From: Marthasterias glacialis
Lineage: Eukaryota; Echinodermata; Asteroidea; Forcipulatida; Asteriidae
Direction of reading: 5' to 3'
DNA length: 64,000 nucleotides
NCBI GenBank assembly: GCA_911728455.2
Contig: OU452231.1
Span: forward strand, 20,130,499-20,194,498
Shown here: one piece after another, positions 26,471 to 40,204 of the stretch
Layout of the letters: the number at the start of each line of letters is the position of its first letter
Numbering within the stretch: position 1 is the first letter of the stretch
Position numbers and translations under genes: made by a program
The notes under the pieces: generated by a model
Seen by the model: only the letters and a program-made list of their open reading frames with translations
What the model was told of the DNA's origin: nothing
Databases searched by the model: none

Positions 26471-26564
26471 TTGAGACTTTGCATGGTGTGAATACAATCT
26501 AGTGACGTTTGCAGAGACAACATGAACATAAAACACTGTATGATATGTGGGTGTTCTTAAAAGA

Positions 26565-26720
26565 CCCGGTGGCATAACAACTCGACGTTTCAATCATTAT
26601 GCTCGGATCGTCTTCAGGAGAAAGGAGACGATCTACTGAAGACAATCAGAGCGTTGATGGAAACGTCGAGTAGTTAAACCAACGGTTCTTTTCAGAACCA
26701 CCACAAACCAACCCATAGAT
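26565..26720. mobile_element. Foldback retroelement fragment with hammerhead-like cores and a histone-type stem-loop
   Basis: Two similar motifs face away from each other. On the minus strand (26581-26620) CTGAAGA is followed by a 5-bp stem (CGATC/GATTG) and AAACGTC. On the plus strand (26636-26667) CTGAAGA, a weak stem and GAAACGTC are seen. The layout resembles the CUGAUGA / stem II / GAAA core of hammerhead ribozymes found in Penelope-like elements, with one core base changed. Directly downstream is GGTTCTTTTCAGAACC (26684-26699), which has the geometry of a histone mRNA 3' stem-loop. No reverse transcriptase is nearby. Confidence 0.45.
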
Positions 26721-29700
26721 AGATTTACGGATGCATGTGTGTCTCCGCAAAGCTCACTAGAGTCGGTAATATTACTGTAAGGCACTTGGAGGAGCCTCTT
26801 CACGTGAAAAAAGTGCGTCATAATTCTGTCTATTTGAACTGGAACTCCTTGCAGTTTCTGATCTTTAAATATTACTCATTTTGAGTCACATGAAGATAAC
26901 ATTTATTTAGCAGATGATTTTGGGATTTGATAAATATTTTACAATGGCTATCTGATCCATCATATAAACCAAGTGTGACACGTCCTTCGTCATTTAGACC
27001 AAACCCTAAAGGACATTTTCAGTTTTCACTTTTTAAAACCAGATTACATTTCCTCTTCTTCTCTTAGAGGGAATTGATGTCAGCTTAATCAAATCAAACC
27101 ATTAGCATGAACATTGACATACGAGGGTTGTCTAGGTAATTCTAGATCATTTTGGCTACCGGACAGGTGAACTAAAAAAAAACGCAGTTTTCGGAGATGT
27201 TTAAAAAAAAAAAATCTTCTGTTAAAAAATTGATGATTATGAAGGTTGGTTGGCATGAGTTTACATTTGATTTACAAGTTGTGCATGCTTTTATAAGCTA
27301 AAGATTCTGACTGATTTACTCACTTCAGCTTTGAATTATGTTGATAAATCTCAAGTATTAGATTGTAGCTTGTCAGACTAACGTCCCGCATTACTGCCTC
27401 GTGCAAGTCATCTACAATTCACGGACTAAAATTTCTACAAAAAATTTCCCGACCGGCCATGAATTTTACTACGTGCAATTTACGGATAGCAGGCCTGCGC
27501 CTTATCTGTCGCCCTTTCTTTAACGCTCGACCTTGTCAAATATTTGTCTTCTATACAAACGGTGTAAATACGAAGCTTGATGTATCTCTGGTGAAGATAT
27601 TATTACTTATTGATATAACTATTTCAATACTATACTAGACTATTTCAACGGCTTCTTATTAAGATATATCTGTTTTTAATGACTATTATGACTATTTTTG
27701 AATATAAGATACTTGATAAGACTATAGGTACTTTATTTTGATGTTATTCAACCAACCCCTTCATACTACTAGTCCAACAGAGCTGCAATTAATTGTCAGT
27801 TCCGTCATCAGACAATAACAAACTTGGAAGCACAGTTTGTTGACGGTACATGTAAATTTTAGCAATATGTTATGGCTATGCAAAGCGTGTTGAGATCGGT
27901 TACTTATCCCTAGATATTTTATTGACTTTATCTTCACGCAATGAAAAGATATGGCTACCTTGGTTGAAGACTGAAGACCGTTGTTGGTATTTTTGTTTGG
28001 GATGAGTGGAGGTTACCACAATACTCTTTTGAGGAATGTTGGTTTATGAGAGGCAGACATTTTTTGTTTTGTTCGTGAGGAGATGAAGGAACAAAACGTG
28101 TTGTTTGACTCAAATTGGAAGAGAGTTAATATAATTAATTCCACTGGGAATGATCGTCTGTTGTTTCAAAGTCACTGATGATGGTTAAAGGACATAACAA
28201 TGACAAATTTAACTAATTAATATTTTTAATTGGCTCTCGTGGGTGAGATCCGACGTAAGTGGTTTTTGTTTTCAGGTTTAAATTTATGTCTGACTCCATC
28301 GATCGATTCTCCAGTGTCCATTGTTTTTGTAGTTGGTTTCCGTTCCTGATTTTTAAAATAGTCTTTTAGAAGATCAAAAATGATCTGAGGAATACTACGG
28401 TGTTTGCTTTGGATGTTATCAACCGATTATATAAAGCATCCGCTGCGTTTCTAAATTGGGATTTTTTTTCTAGAGCTGTTATAGAGTTTAACGTTATCAA
28501 TGTAACCACAATCTTTGTGAATGTGTAAGTGGACAGAAAGGCTTTAAACATCAATATTCTCTTGATGACCACACACCCACTATATACCACAACTAAAAGT
28601 CAATAATATTGTGTCCAAAGCCGTCAACCCATTTGCGGATATTACCCAACTTTGATGTCGAGGTTCCCCGAATTTCTAATCTTTCATCCTCCGCATTTTG
28701 CCCACACGTCCACTTTCCTTATATCGCCCACGCACTTTCCCAGGTCCCACTCAGTTCCGTTTCCAAGGAGATTGTCACAATTGCTCTTTTTTTATCCCCG
28801 GACCCATGTGACGTCCTTGACAGAGTATTGTAAACGATCAGGCTTGTTTGCAAATAAATCGATTGAGGAAGTAGTTCGAATTGAAAGAGTTAGGGGTAAA
28901 ATAAATAGACACCCGGGTTCCTGTATGACCCCGTTTCTCTTGTCCCCAAAATAGTCGTTGAATTCAAAATGAGCTTGATACATGTGGTCTATACAGAGAA
29001 AAAGTGTCCATTTGTACTGAAATAAGTGCTCGCCTCGAAGACATATTCTTGATGTTTGACCAGGATCCAGATATCTTACGGGAAAGAAGTTTTCGAAACC
29101 TAGCAAACAGTTACGTGCCCCCTCCGCCCCCCCAAAAAAAACAAAAAAACAAAAACAAAACAAAACAAAACAAATGGGTAGCTCCTAAAGAGGGCGCTGT
29201 TTGGAAATCGTAACTCGCTGAAGAAAACGTAATCACTGCTGGGTTTTTTTTACATATATATTATTTGTTCACTCTTCAAACGATATGTCCAATTGGGAAA
29301 AGTTAGATGTGTTCAAGAAAACACGGTCCCTAAAAACTCTTGTTATCCCAGGAATCCTGTATTTTCCATATAAAGTGGCTATATACCAGTGAAACCCGTA
29401 GGCTTAATGGTACCGTATTAATGAGAAATGAAAGCAATCCATCTACGGTCTGTATCTTCCAAATTAAAAAATGTAGAAGTACTAATTAATGTATTTGTTG
29501 AAGGTTAGCCACTGGCCTTTGAAAGGAAAACTAATCACGTTATGCGCGTGGAACATTTCCACTTCGCTCTTAAACCAATGATCCATATCTTTGTGTGAAA
29601 TGGCTTCGTCATTCTATCAAGTTGAGTATTGCTTGTATGTATTATTTATAATTGCTTATTTTTTGTTTTAAATTTATCAGTCTTGTTGTATGTAATGCTA

Positions 29701-31770
29701 CAAATTTCCTTTAATTTTAAGGACTAATATGATATATATGAAATACATATGAAATATGAAATATGAACTATATGAAAGGGAAGGGCTTAGCATAATGAGA
29801 AGACAGTTTTTCATATTAGTTCCAGTTGAAATTAAAAGAAAACACGAATAGAGGAATGGTGCAGTTTATATGCTGCTTAAAGAAAGTGAAAAAAGTTCCT
29901 CTGAAAATATGCCATCTTTAAACTTGAGAAAGTTTTGTTCAAATAATGTAATGCCGCTCGCATGATATATGGCAACGGTTGTCCGAACAAGTATGCATAA
30001 AATAATTACAACAAAACACGTATGTATCAATATGCTCATTCATTTTCCTAAAACTGCAGGCGTTTGTTAGAATAAATGCCGATTTCCAAGAACAACGTGA
30101 ACTGATCCAAATATTGAGTTAGAAGTCCTTTACTTCTCACTACAAGATCCAAAGAGATGCATTCAAACAAAAGCCAAAACACATCCATCGTGATGGGCAA
30201 ATAAGATAATGTGTCAGACAAATACAAAGTTAACAAACAGATTGAAACAAGAGCTGTAAAAAAAAAATGCAAAACGAAAATTGAGAATTTAATGATCCCA
30301 GACGAGTCGCGAACGAATCGCTGTGTATTACTAGCCTCAGGCATTAAGATACACAGAAAGAATTCTCCCTGGATTACATATAATCACCATAATATCTTCT
30401 TTATGGGTACATGATAGGCATGATGGCGCAATGCGTTTAAATATTAACAATTTCACGAGTGTCAATAATTTCGAAGGCGAATGACAAATATGTTATTTCT
30501 TTCGACTCGAGTAAAGGCACGTATATACCAAATGGTAATACGAACGTGTGAAATAAACTGTGTTTGAATAATCAAACCATTTATTTCATTCCACTGCCAA
30601 GGTTTGTTTGTCTACCACTAGAAAATCTCTTGTGGATACTTTAACGTATTCTTAGATTTTCTTAAGTGAGTAAACATAAAATTAAAGTTTGCTATGTATC
30701 ATTAGATATATTAAAACAACATATTTGCGATTTGTTTTTGAAACATGTAAACAAAATTCCCCGCAGACTAAAAGTACAGTTGTTGTTGTCTTAACGTTTT
30801 ATGATTACTTTGATACAGGGTTAGGTTACTTCTTTGGTGGGCAGGCTGGAAACACGTAAAAGGTCATGATCAAATATCTTGAACAACAGAGGGCGTAAGT
30901 CATTACACTTGTCCGTCTCAATAATTTTATTTAAAAATAATGCTAGTAGACGAGTTCAATATCTCATGAAATATGGTATAGCGCCCCCAATCGTTCTATA
31001 CAGATAAACGTCACATTAAAATAATTGAAAACTATGTTTATTGCCCTTTTGTTGAAATAATAAGATCACATCCCATAGGAATCACAAACTGTCCACCTTT
31101 GTTTTATTTTGGTAATAAATAAATGTAAAGTCTTTCTGCAAAATGAGAAAATCCCATTATTTTGTGAACAAAGAGCCGGCATATACAAGTCACTTTCCTT
31201 GCCATGGCAAACATAAATATCGCCCTCTTGTGAACTAATTATCTTTTTCTTTATATCGTGGAGAAAGACTTGATGCTCGTTAACAATTTACAATTAAATA
31301 TGAGTAACATTTGTTACTTTTTTATACAACTGTGTTTTTATGTATCTTTAATTCTTTTAAACTGATCACACATTCGCATTTATTCAAGACCGATTTTTAA
31401 GCATAATCGTGTTGTAGTCAACACTGCAGTAACAGTAGTTAGAGTCTCTGTTACAGTCTTAAAAGGTATTAGGAAATGAATTTGTGTCCAGATTGAAAAC
31501 TATGAAGTATAACCATATTAACCTAGAAAATGCAATTTTTCAAAAATAAAATGAGGGGTGAAACCCACGCCCCTAAAGGGGAATATTCCTGACGTAGGTA
31601 AAGACAAATGCTTTCGGTCAGTGCGCAGCGATCGATACGTGTTGATGTGATACATTATGCAAACTGATGTAACTTCATGCTCTTAGTTTCTTTGAACAAA
31701 TCTCTTGACAAGTTGCTTTTTATAATATGGGAAATGCCATCGAGGTGTCTTGTTGCTGGTTGAAAACTGT
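26721..31770. other. Intergenic, no gene recognised
   Basis: AT-rich sequence. A minus-strand frame at 30048-30344 has hydrophobic stretches but no family signature. An (AAAAC)n tract lies at about 29133-29173. Near 29720-29775 there are ATATGAAAT-type tandem words. Nothing else is supported. Confidence 0.55.
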
Positions 31771-31775
31771 TACAG

Positions 31776-31967
31776 ATGGTTTTCAGTCTGCACAGATTCC
31801 CATCAGATCCAAACTACCGACAAATGTGGACGGCTGCAGTGAAACATACCAGAGCTAAATGGTCATTTCGTCGCTGCGTTTGCATTGTCATTCGTTGCCT
31901 CGATCTACGTCACCAAAGCGCGCCACCAGGCGATATCGAAACGGATAATACAACTTTTGAGGGATAG
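31776..31967 (+). pseudogene. THAP-domain-like exon or fragment
   Basis: The frame reads VFSLHRFPSDPNYRQMWTAA near its start. This fits the middle of a THAP zinc-finger domain (pattern [ST]-[LF]-H-[RK]-F-P-x-[DN]-P-x(2)-R-x(2)-W-x(2)-A), including the conserved HxFP, Pro and Trp. The sequence before it (CTGTTACAG) can act as a splice acceptor, and an intron at this place is common in THAP genes. The first Cys-Cys pair would have to lie in an upstream exon, which I could not find. The expected closing C-x(2)-H-F is not seen: after AKW the frame runs into SFRRCVC and ends in TAG. It is therefore either a decayed copy (THAP genes and P-element-like transposases multiply in many genomes) or one exon of a gene with an unseen remainder. 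Confidence 0.4.
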
Positions 31968-34927
31968 ATTTAAATAAGATAACAACTCATAAGAACAGTA
32001 AGTTTTAATTTGTATAATTAGGCACCAAAAATGTAATGTAACAAAAAATGCTACTTGATGTGACCTTTAATCACATTTGATAATTGTAGGGTTTATTTCA
32101 GTGTTGTTATTGAATTACTCTTTTTAAAGAGTAACAGTAGACGCACGTTTTGAAAAGCTTTGCAAAAAACATGAATGTGTTGAGAAATGAGCGAGGTTGA
32201 TGACTACATAGTCTCCCTCTCTCATCATCATAGATCCAGACCGGGGATTGTGGAGGGGAAAAAACCCCTGAAGTAACAGGGAAGCACAGAGAGCTCGTGC
32301 CAAGGTGTGACTTCATCTCATTCTTCTAAATTGTCATATATTGATGGTATCTTTGGGTACAGGAGACAGGACTACAATACACATTGAAGAACCATTTAAA
32401 GATACACAGTTCTCTTTGCATTCATTGTGATATCTTCAGGAGTTAGAAGACATGGTATATGCAGGATATTAAAGGAACGTCTTGTTTATCAAAATAGCAT
32501 TCACTAAGCCCATGTTGTAAACATTACAGCATGAATAAACAAATGTGAGCAAAAGCTTGAACAAAATATTTGTTTGAAAACACGGAATAGCTGACATTAC
32601 AAAGAAATTAAATATAATAATTAGTTTAAAAACAGTACGGTTAAAACCTATACAGACAAAAGAAATTGTCAGGTTGTTGTACTAAGAGAAACAGAATAAT
32701 TTGCAAAATGAATTTAAGAAAGATTGGATTTTACATCCTTCAAAATTAAACATGTTAAACGAAGACAACGAACCACATTATAAGAAACGTAACGAGTGGA
32801 GGTGTGGAGTTGCAGCAAGAGAGAACAATCAGAATTTGCGATGCCAACTCCAACTAAATTATACAAGTATTTCCAAATCAGTGAGTTATTAAATGGTTTT
32901 TAAAACGTCTCGTCATTTTATAACATTTTCCAAAACAAGTAGAAGAGCAAAACCTTTTCTTAGATGACAAGGTATACTTTTGTCAAAGACCAGTGTCATC
33001 ACTTAGTGTCTCCCAACATTATGCATGAAATAACAAGCCTGTCAACATTCTGGCTCAATCCGTCATCAAAGTTGCGAGAAGATAACGAACAAAAATTCCA
33101 CCCTTGTTGCATAGAATCGTTAACTTTCGGATGCCTGAGAAACGCTTCATGCCTGAATCCTTTCTCAGATTCAATTATTTTGGTGAACAAAATTACCTCT
33201 TTCTCTAAAACTACATTACTTCAAAGGGAGTTGTTTCTCACAATGTTTCACACTACCAGCAACTCTTCAGTACTCCTTATACCTTAAGTAAATTACCAAA
33301 CGTATACCCTGCTTTTAGCTATCATCACAACGCACTTGCAAAGGAAGTTAGAATGATTGACATTCGCATCGATTTTATTTTTTCCCCTATTTTTTGTTCT
33401 TCTTCAGGAAAGCTCTGTAAGATAACCACACATCAAACCTGTTCTTTAATCACCGAGCTGTCAAGGAACTAGATTGTCACGAATCCAAGAATAAAATACC
33501 AGGCTTGCTTGAGGAGCAGGGAGAGACAAAGCTATACTGGAAAAAAAGATGCTCGATATTGAGAATCGGCTGCGACACGATGTCAGATGAGTTTAACTAC
33601 TCGTTTATTAAGTACAATGTGTACCTATGCTGACAGGTAAATTTGGTACAGATTTTCATGATGGGGTATTTCCGGGTTATAGCTTGGAAACCTGTCGGTT
33701 ACATTGACATCGTTTCTTCAAAGTCGACCACATTCATTTAAATCGGTTTAATGTTCAAGAACACAATTACTGTGTAAAAAGAACATCACCCTACTCTGAC
33801 GAAAAGAGTGAGATTGTAAGCATTATGGGGTTTTTTTGTGAGTTTTTTTTTTTTTTTAATCAAGGCAGAGAGACCGTGTTAAATGGAATTTTCCTGTAAG
33901 TTTGCTACGTTTTTTATTAGACAGCGAATTTTCCACTGTTTCGGTTGGTCTTAAATCTAATTGGAGGAGTGCCATATGTTGGCAAATACAATGTGTACAC
34001 AATTCAAACTATTCTAAAGAGCTCAACAGGCTCGCAAGTGCGTGCACTGGTAAACGAAAGCTAACATTATTTGTTCTCATAAACAAACAGTTCATCGTGA
34101 GCAATGTTTCCCTGGTGGAGACAATGTTTAATCGATATAAATATCATCTTAAACATCGTGTGTAAAATCAGACTTTCACACTTTGCTTTTGCGTGTTTTG
34201 TTTTGCTTTAACTCGTTACGACCTTGTATAATATTTTCTGTTTGATAATTTGGTTTCTTAATTTTTTGTAATACTAAAACTACAAGCTCTTTATTTTAAA
34301 CTCTCCATCAGAGGTCAATAATTTGACCACTTCATCTTAAATCTAGAATCTAGTATATACTGTTATCGTAAAGATCGGCCATGTCCTGCGGCTGCGGCTT
34401 GGTAGCCACGTTGACATGCATTGAAGCATGTAGGATGCCAATAGCAACAGCCGTATGCCGCAGCCGTAGCCACAGCCATCAATTCACACACAGCCAGAGT
34501 CAAATGTTGATAACTCCTCGTCTGAGACAGGGTTCTGGATCACAGAGGGATTTTCATCAGTATGGAAAGAAAACAAGTCATGCAGAAGAAGAAAAAAAAA
34601 TAGATCGTAACGCCTCCGTCTTGAATTAACATAATTCAAATGAAGACAGTCCTGGCAACTTACAAGAAAACGTTCCATACAAAAGAGAGGGACGTCAAGA
34701 TGTTTTCTGACTTGTATAAATGACTGAAGAATAACATTGTGTATAACGTCCGACTACCAAAGTAGAATCTTCACTCATTTATCTCGGTAATTACTAAATG
34801 GCTGTCAGAATCTAATTGATAACAAGTGTACATAGGCCTACATTATTCATCGTCGGTGTGTCATTGTAAAGATTAATTGGGTTAGGGTTCTTAGCAAATT
34901 GTCATATGACATTGTTTTCAGACACAA
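31968..34927. other. Intergenic, no gene recognised
   Basis: AT-rich sequence with scattered short frames on both strands (for example 32964-33287, 33902-34165) lacking recognisable domains, splice context or codon bias. Nothing is supported. Confidence 0.5.
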
Positions 34928-34936
34928 CCCCCCCCC

Positions 34937-34975
<39 letters not shown>
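34928..34975 (+). repeat. Poly-C / poly-A tract
   Basis: Ten C residues are followed by 38 A residues. The A-run could be the tail of an old retroposed sequence, but no source sequence is recognisable upstream. Confidence 0.95.
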
Positions 34976-34977
<2 letters not shown>

Positions 34978-35909
34978 TGTTTCCGAATGCGCGTTTTCCT
35001 TTTATTTTCATGCAGGTATAAAACAAACTCTTCGACAAATTTCGCTTAAACCCTTCGGCTCTGCAGACTGAACTGCACAGTGTAGGACAAACAGAGGAAA
35101 TGTGCCAAATGAATCAATTCAACAAACTCATTTGGCCCGAATTTGCCTCAAGCTGCACATTATTTACATCAACTTTTGTTGAATTATATCATTGAATTGT
35201 AGTTTACAAACATTGTTTTTAGTTTTTTAAGTAATAACGATGTTGAGAATAATAATAAAAAAAATATTTAGAAAACAACCATTAGACTCAATCCATTGTT
35301 CTCAGTTGAAGGGGTGATGCCAACTTATAGTTCCATGTAAAAAAAAAATGAAAAGCTGAAGCTGTAATATTAATTGGTGACGCCTTACCCTGGCGCCTAT
35401 ATCAATATTCGTGGGTTGAAAAACGCACCTTTCAATTCAACAGCTTGTTTTCAGTCAGAGTTAATTTCCATTCGTGGTGAAAAAAAAACAGGTTGAAAAG
35501 GGGGAAACATAATGAGTTATGAAGTCAACAAGCATTGTCTGCTAATTGCAATACGTCTGGCCATTGTAATTTGTTCCAATCACGGACTATAACTTACGAT
35601 ATGTCATTGGTTCAGCAAGTTGAGTTGTCTTCTACTCACCATTACGCATTGTGAGATCCGTACCTCAATATTGACGTAACGGGGTAACGAAAATAGAGCG
35701 AGTCCACCTGTTGGAAGGTTTGGGTTTTTTTTCCGGGGCGGGTATGTTAAGAAATTAACTATTATACTATATATAAATGGATATCAGTTTATCAAAATGA
35801 ATGTAATCATAAAACAAAGTTGATTATCTGAATGGTATAGTCTTTGTTTTTCATTAGCTAGAATAATTTAACAAAACAATGGTTACAATTTATGTGTAAA
35901 TCTTATAAA

Positions 35910-35940
<31 letters not shown>
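35910..35940. repeat. (TA)n microsatellite
   Basis: About 15 TA units in AT-rich intergenic DNA. Confidence 0.95.
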
Positions 35941-35947
<7 letters not shown>

Positions 35948-36871
35948 CACTTCAAAATATATATCAAATTAAACACTTTCGTAATAGATGGCCTGTGGTT
36001 TAATATTTCTGAAAACGAAAACATGTTATCGATGTTACGATTCATTAAGTGTGTTTTGATTATAAAAAGTAACAAAGACTAATCTTGGATATTTTGCTAC
36101 AGGATAGCCAAAATAAAACGAGAAATTGTCAAATCTAAACACTCTGGGAGGTGTTTTGTCAGTAACGGACATTTACACAAGACTTCATTGTGCAAACTAC
36201 TAATCTCAGATAAAACATGATCAGTTTACGGATCAGTTTACTCAAATCAATACAAGAAATCTCGAATAGAATCCTACATATGTCATCTCAAGAATTCTAA
36301 AGGCCTCGGGTCGTTTATGCATTTGGGTATAAGAGTTCAATTGCTTTTACACATCGTCATCCGTGGACACACTCCCCCGCATTTGTACCCATCTTGTCGT
36401 GGAATGACTAGCTTTTAATTTTAGTGTTTTGGTGATGCACACGAACTCTGAAATGTGTGTTTGCACTCTATGAAGAAATTTCTCAAATCGCCAGGGCTTT
36501 TCAGATTGGCGCCAGGGTATCGGTTCATGGAGAATTTAACCCATTATGGAAATTACATTTAATTTCTTCTCGTCTTTGAATGGTGTGATTGGTGTCCAGA
36601 AAGTATTTCTAGGTTTAAAGGTTTTTTCTGTTTTAAAAATGCTGATAGAGCCGGCGAGATATCTTCTCTCGTCCAGGGAGTGATTCTCACACCAATAAAA
36701 CTATCAACATTTTCATTGTAGGAAATTGAGATAACAAAGTGAGATTCATTGAAAAGGGAGCTGTGCATTTTCGGAATCATTCTATAAATAATGCTCGGCA
36801 GACAAACATGTTGTTGCGAGGCATTGAGTCGGTTATCTAAAACTAATCATACCACAGAAACAGAATTGTGT

Positions 36872-36909
36872 GTAAAATATTACTTTTTGGTATAAAAGTA
36901 ATATTTTAC
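36872..36909. repeat. Perfect 16-bp hairpin
   Basis: GTAAAATATTACTTTT (36872-36887) and its exact complement (36894-36909) flank a 6-base loop TGGTAT. The arms are AT-rich. It could be a relic of a foldback element; it is short for a microRNA precursor. Confidence 0.85.
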
Positions 36910-38296
36910 TAAATGTTTCCTTTATTTCCGAAAAAGTGAAATGATTAATTCGGTTTAAGTTGAGTTTCATTTGTTTTTAAAAACATGTACATAAATTCAG
37001 TTTTTGTGATACCAGACTGATGACAAAAAATGGATAATTATTTCATAGAAAATAGTCTTTTTTGTTAGTCAATGATGCGCAGACAGATAATAAATCAACG
37101 ACAAACGACAAAAATAGTTTACGATGATTAATATACATATATATATAGATATTGTTTAAACAAAATATTCCTGATTATTTACCTATTGGTAAATGTTGCG
37201 TAAATACAAACAAGTCAACGACGAACGTAATTAGCCATGAGTTACATTGCATCCCAATATGAATAAAAATGTGTGATAACAGCATGCATTGCATCGCTCA
37301 GGAAACCTTGTAAACAGCGTCATCATTCCAAGAAATAAACCAAAAAACAAACAAACAAACAAAAACAGCTAATAGCTCAAACTATGCCAGAACTAATCAA
37401 GGTTTCTTTCTTTTAATGGGAGCTAATGATGTCATGATTACATGTTCATGTATGGGTCATATCCTGATCAAACATCTTGCGATGGTCAATCATCACGACC
37501 ACGGGGGCGCCGGGCTGGAAGTCTAGCCTACAGCTGTTAAGGTTGATAGTATAAGTATTCAAACCATCCACGTTGGAGAATAAGCTTTTTAAAATGAGGG
37601 TAATGTAGACTTAACGGGAGAGGGGAAATCAGTTGATAGACCTGGACGAAGATTTAGTTATTTTATAAGTGGATATGTCAGAATGGGTATTAGTACGATA
37701 AGGTGATACATCCATAATAAGTTTTCTCATTCTGTCTGTCACGTCACATCATTGTCTCCTCAAAAGGAAAACATCAAGTATTAAAACTGATATCAAAGTA
37801 TATTTTACGACGTCTCTTTACAGCGCAGCTTCTGTTAATCCATCTTAATTTTTCGAAGTGCCATTATGTCACAGTTGAGAATGAAATCAACACATTTTAG
37901 GTCGGGAGTCAGACAAATGGGTGGGTACAAGTTAGGGCAGAAAGAACCCGTTACAATTTATCCCTTTCCTGATAATAACAGCACACTATTGGTGAGTTGT
38001 TTTACTTCAATGTATAGCTATTTTCTGGATGCTTTATTTGTACAAGATGTATATTAAACAAAGTCACATGCCCTTTATCAATAGTGTATGAAAGACACCA
38101 CACTACATCATTCTGACTTTTTCCACAACAATTATTCTCATCTGAGAAAAATGCACTGTCCTAAACAAGACAGTTTCGTTTCTCAATCATTCCTGTTACA
38201 CCTCATCAAATGTTAGATTGACTATACATTACATATGTATACCGTGTGGCAGATTCAAATTCATCGGGGATTCGATAACAGGGAGAACCTAATAAT

Positions 38297-38632
38297 AAAG
38301 AGTAGTTATTATGCGCTTTATCAAGCCAAGGGAGGCCTCTCGAAGCGCCTTGCAGTAATATTACCCCTGTTCATCAGGCCCTAAACAATCCTAAAACCAT
38401 CTCAACTCCTTTGGAATGTGCAGCACCGGCAGCCAAATCAGCACACAGGTTGCTAATCATTCACATCAACAATCTCTATACCCTCGCATGTACCCATTTA
38501 CCCCTGGGTGATGAGAAGCAATTATAGTTAAGTCTTACCCAAGAACACAAGTGTCACGATCGGGACCAAGCCACCTAAACTTGAGTTCGATGTGCTTCTA
38601 GACTGCTCGGCCACGACACGCCACTAGTAGGC
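38297..38632 (-). repeat. tRNA-derived SINE, family 3 copy B
   Basis: Read on the minus strand it starts GTGGCGTGTCGTGGCCGAGC, with the A box near 38603-38613. It continues through CCAAAGGAGTTGAGATGG and ends GGCTTGATAAAGCGCATAAT. It matches the plus-strand copy at 26165-26470 block by block and has a complete 3' tail. At about 336 bp it is the fullest copy in the window. Confidence 0.8.
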
Positions 38633-39343
38633 CTAAATAAGGATTAGCTCTAGTCAATCGTCACCATGGAAAATGTTTAAACATTAGACGGTCTCTGGTG
38701 CATTCAGGAAATTGCAGAAGCGTTTTACACATTATGTTTTACCAATTTGGAGGAATTTTTTTTCAATCAGCGAACATAATGGCAGGAGGGGGCAACCAAA
38801 CCGCGCCCACCCCTAAATCCGCGCTTAATATTGACATGACTTATTTCAAATTTGATAAGAGCTATTACCACCACACTTTAAGATTCGCACTGAATAGCAT
38901 TAGCCATGTATTTCCTGTTTTGATCAGAATTTAAGATGGAAGATGAACAAATCTCTGGCTGTATCTAATAGAAATTACAATGCGAAGGGAGATGAAGCGA
39001 AATCAAAAATGCAGTGTGGTTTGTACGTAGACTTATTGATTTTTTTAAATTAGAGATAGCAATCGCAGCATACTCTATGAAAATTCATATCTAAGCTAAT
39101 TAATTAAGAGCACTTAAATGTCGCATTCTTACTCGATGCAGATATTATACCGCAAGGAATTAGAACTAAAATGTCAATCCATGTTTTGTCAACAGTTTTC
39201 CGTTAAATGGACTACTAAGATATTTCTAGTTCAAAAGGATATTTTTATAAAAGTTGAATATAATCATTTTAAATAATTCAAACAAGTTTGGATCGATAAA
39301 ATAATATATGTATATATACTTTAAGAAACTACTCCTTTATGTA

Positions 39344-39829
39344 CACTCTAAAAAAGAAGTGTAAATTTTTGCTGTGTAAAACAGCTGGGTAAAAATATTG
39401 TGTAACATTTACTCAATATTGGGCAAAACCACAATTTTTGTATTACCCCTCACTTGTGTAAAACATATTAAATCAGTTAGCACAACAAAGAGGTTCGAAT
39501 CAAGACTGTTTACCCAAGAAATGGGTAAAACAACAGTTGTTTTACCATGAATCAGTGTAACATTTGCACAACGAGTGGTAAGAAGTAACAAACGATGAGG
39601 TAAATTGGCCCACGTGGAAACATTTTTCCCATAATGCAATGTGTGGCATACACTCGTACATTTATTAGCAATACGCAGGCAAATCACAGTACAATATGGA
39701 CGGGGCTGGACATATAAGTCTGATGCTGTGCGTTCGTATGAACATAGTTGCAAGAGAGATTTGGGCTTCATGTTAGCATTCTGCTTGAGGAACAACTGTT
39801 ACACAATATTTTTACCCAGCTGTTTTACA
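39344..39829 (+). mobile_element. Repeat element copy A, foldback form
   Basis: The first 456 bp (39344-39799), starting CACTCTAAAAAAGAAGTG, are nearly identical to 40542-40997, with about three differences by eye. In this copy a perfect 32-bp inverted repeat (39375-39406 versus 39798-39829) closes the element, so the whole unit can fold back on itself. The two long open frames inside (minus strand 39409-39795 and plus strand 39641-39835) are shared with the second copy and show no domain. A non-autonomous DNA transposon that moved recently is the likely reading. Confidence 0.7.
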
Positions 39830-40204
39830 GGGTAAAAATATGTTGTTGTTTTTTTTTGTTTTTTTTTAATGAACGTTAGATATAGAGGTTGGGGTTGCTC
39901 ATTTATGTTTAGCCATATTTCATTGTTGTGCAATTTTAATGTTTACGGGGGACTTTTTAATGTATTTTTTACTGCCTTTGTGATTCTGTTGTGCAATGTT
40001 TTGATGTTTTTTTATGTTTATCTTCTTTGCACGTGTTATTGTAAATGTAAATGTAAATTTTAAAGTTTGTAAAATACATTTTAAACGATCAGCAGTGCTT
40101 TATGGCTTCCGCTGTAAAAATGTTTTTAACTAAAAAATAAATTATGTTTCTTAACGGAGGCAGGGCAATAAACGAAACTGCCAAATGATCTGCCTACCTG
40201 CTGG

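Noticed and set aside
30048-30344. Hydrophobic minus-strand frame that could be a receptor fragment
   Set aside because: Two hydrophobic stretches but no GPCR landmarks, no splice sites in a sensible phase; AT-rich DNA often gives such frames.
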